A stretch of DNA of 64,000 bases from Bolinopsis microptera (lineage: Eukaryota > Ctenophora > Tentaculata > Lobata > Bolinopsidae). The notes under the pieces were generated by a model that searched no databases, had not been told where the DNA came from, and was given only the letters and a program-made list of their open reading frames with translations. Shown here piece by piece: positions 59,969-64,000 of the stretch. The stretch covers positions 23,573,600 to 23,637,599 of the forward strand of contig NC_087076.1 in NCBI RefSeq assembly GCF_026151205.1, in the 5' to 3' direction. Every line of letters begins with the position of its first letter. Positions within the stretch are counted from its first letter, which is position 1. The position numbers were made by a program, and so were the translations under genes.

Positions 59969-61192
59969 AGCCTTATCTACAAGTACACTGACTTGTTATC
60001 AGAATTTATGAACTTTAATATGTTATTTTCACTTTCGTTATCTACGTGGTGATACAGTGTAGTTTTTACATAGTATGCATTTTAATTTGGTGTAAGTGGT
60101 GGCCGTTGTATTCTATAAACCGTTTTTAACGAGTTTTTTACGATGCAGTATTTTGTGAGGAGATTTAGGCAGCATGAACTGTGGCTCATATTTTATTATT
60201 TAAGCTGCTCTACGAGCACACACGCTAGCTAGTTGGTTTTTAGATAGTTAAGAGTATTAGTTACTTAGTTAGTTAGTGTAAACTAGTATCAGTCAGGATC
60301 TGTTAGCACACAGAACTGTTAGTTTTCGCGAAGCAGGTCTGACTTTCATATATATTCTTATAGTAGACTTCATCATATAAATTTATTTTGAACTTAGTAA
60401 CAATTTCAGGGAATAAATAGAAATTTAAGATTTCATTTCTATTCTAATATTCACGTATATTAAATACAATTATATTGTTATGTATCATATATGATTTTGT
60501 AAACATTGGCCGGTGCACCAAAAAACGGTCCCCAAACAAACAAACAGCAACAAAATAATCATGAGATTATAATTAAGGGGGCAGGGGGGCCGGGGGGTCT
60601 TTATGAAATTTATCTCGAAATTGATTTTATAGTTTTTTCTGATAGAGGGGAGTGATATCTATCAGCTGCTTTAGGTCCCATGGAAAAATATTGTTCCTAG
60701 CCGAAGTTATTGCCGGTCAAAAGTCAGCGCTCATGTCTAATTGTATTGCGCGTTCGATTTTCAATCACACGCCCTGAAGGCTGAAAATTGAGTCTAAAAC
60801 TCATCTTCGTCTACATTTTTTTAGCAATCACCTTGAAACTTTCAGGATATGTTGTAAGGACCATTTAAAAGATTCAATTCGATCAGAATTTTAAGATAGG
60901 CCTTCATGACCCCCGCCAATTCCTGTCTATACCAGTCCAATAGAAGTGTCATCCTACCAAAACAACACCGTTAAGAGTGCAGTTGCTGGGGTCATTTCTG
61001 TCAAAACACTTTTCATAGTGCCATAGTTTTAAAATATTCCCATATGCTAAATATAGATTAGATAATAGATATGTATTCCTAACGAAGTTTATTATAGTTC
61101 GATTGCTTTAATATTTTAGAAAGTGTGATAACCACTTTGTAGGTACCTATGATTAGTCAGTGTACAGTGACTAATAGTTATCATTAATAGGA
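59969..61192. other. Non-coding stretch upstream of the helical-repeat gene
   Basis: No gene seen. The last few hundred bases are presumably promoter and 5' UTR of the gene starting at 61193. Confidence 0.5.
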
Positions 61193-63606
61193 ATGAGTGC
61201 TGTTGAAGCTGTTGTTTCCGCACTGAGGAATTCAAAAGACGACATAGAGACAACAAGACATTGTCATACGATCTTGAAGATTCTCAAAAATAATACAGGT
61301 ATGCCGTGGCCGTATGACTAATGGTGTTCAGTGTTGGGTGAAAACCAATAGTTTGCCTCAATTTTTTCCGTCTCATTGATTACTTATTCAAAGGTAAACC
61401 AAATTAAAAATTACATACATTACATTTTTGATTTTTGATAAGGCTGAATCACACAAAACTTTTAATACTTGAAAATTAAATGTTACTTTCAATTTCAGAA
61501 TCCACACATCTGGATTTCGACCTAGAAGATGACGACAAACTCTTCCTTAAGATTTGGAGACAGATTGGCAAAGTGAACGTTTTACCGTTGTTGTCTACTT
61601 TTAGACACTAGCGAAAAGATCTCAAAGATGCAAGACTTTTCCAAGCTAAACTCTTAAAAAAGGAGCCGTTCAAAAGCACAACGTTCTGGAAAGATCTTTT
61701 GGCTCTGGGTACAGACCTGGAAAACCTGAGATAATGTTCTTTGTTTCGGACATGAGAATTATTCCTCTGCTAAAAGATCTGATGAAAAAGGTTAAGATGT
61801 ATTGGGAACACGAGGAACTTTTGGGCAGAGTCCTGAAATTGATAAATGAACTATATTTCATGACACACTCTGAGGTAACTTGTGACAATATTGACATCAG
61901 CGTTCTTTCAACTGTATCTGTTTTACTCAGTCTCCTGTTCAAAAAATGTCCATCGTCAATGGATCTTCGTATGAAAAGTCTTTCTCTTCCTTCCTTGTGG
62001 TTGGAAGTGATATCTGATATGGCTGGTTGTTATAAGTGCAAGCAAGATTTGCAGCCCATTGTCAAAATTGTGCGCCAAACATTTCCCATAACAGTAAATG
62101 TGGTGGGTCAATTGAGCACAAATTATAGGCTTGCTGAAGAGATGATCAGTGATCGATTCTTTGATACGTTATTGATGGCTGTAGGGACATTGCTCGCTAG
62201 TTCAAACCGCAAGAATGACCTTAGCCTTGCTATTGAATCGGACATTATGGCTAAATTATTACAGCTTGTCGGGAATCGTTCGAAGGAAAGTGATTTCAAG
62301 AAATCAAACGAGTACGATTATCTCGTTGCAGTAATTGAAAGATACATTTTAATACCTACACAGACATCATCCAGTCTGTCATCTGATAATAGAGTTGCAG
62401 TAATGCCACTTATTGCTTCACTCATCAGCACAGAATGTCTTTACATGTGCGACAAGGTATTCTTTATTGACATGATAGTGGATCATTGCATTTGTGTTGT
62501 TGTGGATATCGCAGATGCAGAAAATGGTTCTGAACGGTTTGTGGATGCGCTCTGTGGACCCAACCACAACGTTTTGAAAGCAATGATCGAGTATGCAATG
62601 AGTCAGAACTTTCCACAGAAACTGGAATTTGTAGCTATGAGGATACACATAATTGTTGCCCTCTGCAGTGGTAAATTGCCCAAGTTGACCCAACACCTCA
62701 AACCTCTACTTTCTATATGCTTGAATCACGTGGTGAAAACAAATGAGATAAATCGACTGCGGCAAAAAAGCGGTACGTACGGTAACCAGGTAAGAGAAGA
62801 ACAACTAGAGAGATTTGATAAATGCTATAATCTCAGCACTGCAACGATGGAAATTTACAAATGTATTGTCTTGGGCGGTACAATCAATGAACTGAAAAAA
62901 CTGGAGACGGAATTCAAAATACTGGAAACTTTTTTCAAAGCTATCTCCATGAGCAAAAGGTCTGAAATCTTAGTTATTTCATTTGAGATTATCTCAGAAA
63001 TTTTGGAAGCTCATCACTTTGACTTCATATCATCACAACAGCTGGTGGAGCATATGCCTCTGATTTGGAGGAAAATGAAAGTATCACAAACTGAACTTGT
63101 AGATCCTGTCGCTAAAATCACGTACAGACTGGCACTATTCCTCCCCAGCCTCCACTACCCTCTTAACTTCACTGAGTGGGAACATACCCTGGTTCAACAC
63201 GCAAAATCAATCTTGCAGATGAAACCCATTTCTCCAGGATTTTTCCGACTCGCATGGGAAATGATAAGGTCAGGTAATCGTGAACAGCTTTTCGACGAAC
63301 TTCTTACATTGGCTTCTGATCGAACAGTTGGTTATGCTGCACCGGGGAAATCTGATCTCGCAAAAATATTCAGGCTTATTTCGGAGCTTCTTATTGGGTA
63401 TTTGGAGAATGATCCACCCTTTAATTAATACAAGATACTTAACACATTTGACACACTGCATGGTGGAGATTGCTAGATCTAGCACACTTGATGAGGAATT
63501 GTATGTCCTGGAAGATATGGTCTCTCCGGCCATGTGGCTCCTTGAGAAACAGAATGACGAGAAGATTGTGGCCAACGTTAAAGAGTTTATCAACATTTTA
63601 CACTGA
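61193..63606 (+). pseudogene. Helical-repeat (ARM/HEAT-like) protein, frame disrupted
   Basis: Exon 1 (61193-61298) begins MSAVEAVVSALRNS. A GT..AG intron (61299-61498) joins in phase to exon 2, which reads on to an in-frame TAG at 61609. The same frame continues sensibly to a TAA at 61732. The main 564-codon frame (61734-63428) follows in another frame and ends at ENDPPFN. A third frame supplies the natural-looking end up to the TGA at 63604-63606. The protein is a run of amphipathic helices such as LLKDLMKKVKMYWEHEELLG, with no catalytic motif, of about 750 residues if whole. I do not recognise the family. The retained intron rules out a retrocopy. Either the gene is decaying or the assembly has base errors here; the long open frame makes errors plausible. 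Confidence 0.6.
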
Positions 63607-64000
63607 TAAGGGTTAAGAACAGTAACATTAGTTTCTTGTTGCATTTAACTTGGTTGTTTTTATAACCCCCGCGATTGAGCGTTACCCAATAAATTATCCA
63701 ATTAGTATTATTTACTAATATTTAATGTTATGACATAATATTCGGCGTGAATGCTGGATGATGTATTATATAGTTTTTATAATTGTTTACAAAACCCGTT
63801 TTTAACTTTGATGTTTTGTTAAGGGAGCATTGGTTGTGTTTTTACAAATAGATTTATAAATTTTATCATTGAATTTTCAAATTAATATTATATTCGTAAA
63901 TTGTCGGTGTAAATGCTATAGTTTATTTATTAGAGCTAAAAGAAAAACTATAATAGCTTGAGGATCTTTATTATTGTTTGCAAAACCTCATTGTACTTTA
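63607..64000. other. 3' flank, non-coding
   Basis: AT-rich, with AATAAA at about 63690 as a possible polyadenylation signal for the preceding gene. Nothing else seen. Confidence 0.45.

Overview
The window is nuclear DNA from a metazoan, most likely an AT-rich marine invertebrate. The signs are spliced genes with GT..AG introns, a cytosolic sulfotransferase, a mitochondrial pyruvate dehydrogenase kinase, non-LTR retrotransposon remains, a Polinton/Maverick element and very long microsatellites. I cannot place it in a phylum from sequence alone. A 100-base run of N at 25452-25551 marks a scaffold gap.

Left arm (1-12.8 kb). A degenerate 21-bp minisatellite fills about 95-3030. A pyruvate dehydrogenase kinase gene lies on the minus strand; five exons are recognised between 3619 and 6868 and its 3' part leaves the window. 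A single-exon cytosolic sulfotransferase (4379-5230, plus) sits inside one of its introns. A ~320-bp (TC)n tract, a 761-bp MITE with 35-bp terminal inverted repeats, a cluster of seven copies of a 16-bp motif and two large hairpins follow.

Polinton (12820-24759). The element has ~519-bp terminal inverted repeats and a perfect 6-bp target duplication (TAATAT). It carries a small Cys/His ORF, a 5'-truncated jelly-roll-type capsid gene overlapping an adenovirus-type cysteine protease by ATGA, a protein-primed-type DNA polymerase B on the minus strand and a RING-finger gene. I reconstruct the polymerase as 18 exons whose lengths sum to 3825 nt (1274 aa), with the exonuclease and polymerase motifs checked all present. 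No integrase or packaging ATPase is visible. A 1047-bp segment carrying polymerase exons 8-11 is present twice in inverted orientation inside the element and has displaced the 5' end of the capsid gene.

Helicase array (25.5-41.7 kb). Three minus-strand copies of an unusual Ski2-like SF2 helicase gene lie in tandem. Copies B and C are each four exons with continuous frames of 912 and 907 aa; copy A runs into the assembly gap. Copies B and C sit in ~6-kb tandem units that also share about 2 kb of 3' non-coding DNA. A TCC-rich array separates A from B.

Right arm (42-64 kb). A 2.2-kb element with poly-G/poly-C ends, 5-bp target duplication and an internal fold-back comes first. Then a GNAT acetyltransferase, three decayed LINE copies, a GC-rich hairpin/palindrome island, kilobases of GGA-rich array with TTTTTGTCCG hairpins, a LINE ORF1 fragment, and a frame-disrupted helical-repeat gene at 61193-63606.

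Host genes are few; most of the window is repeat and mobile DNA. The Polinton and the helicase family are the most informative parts.
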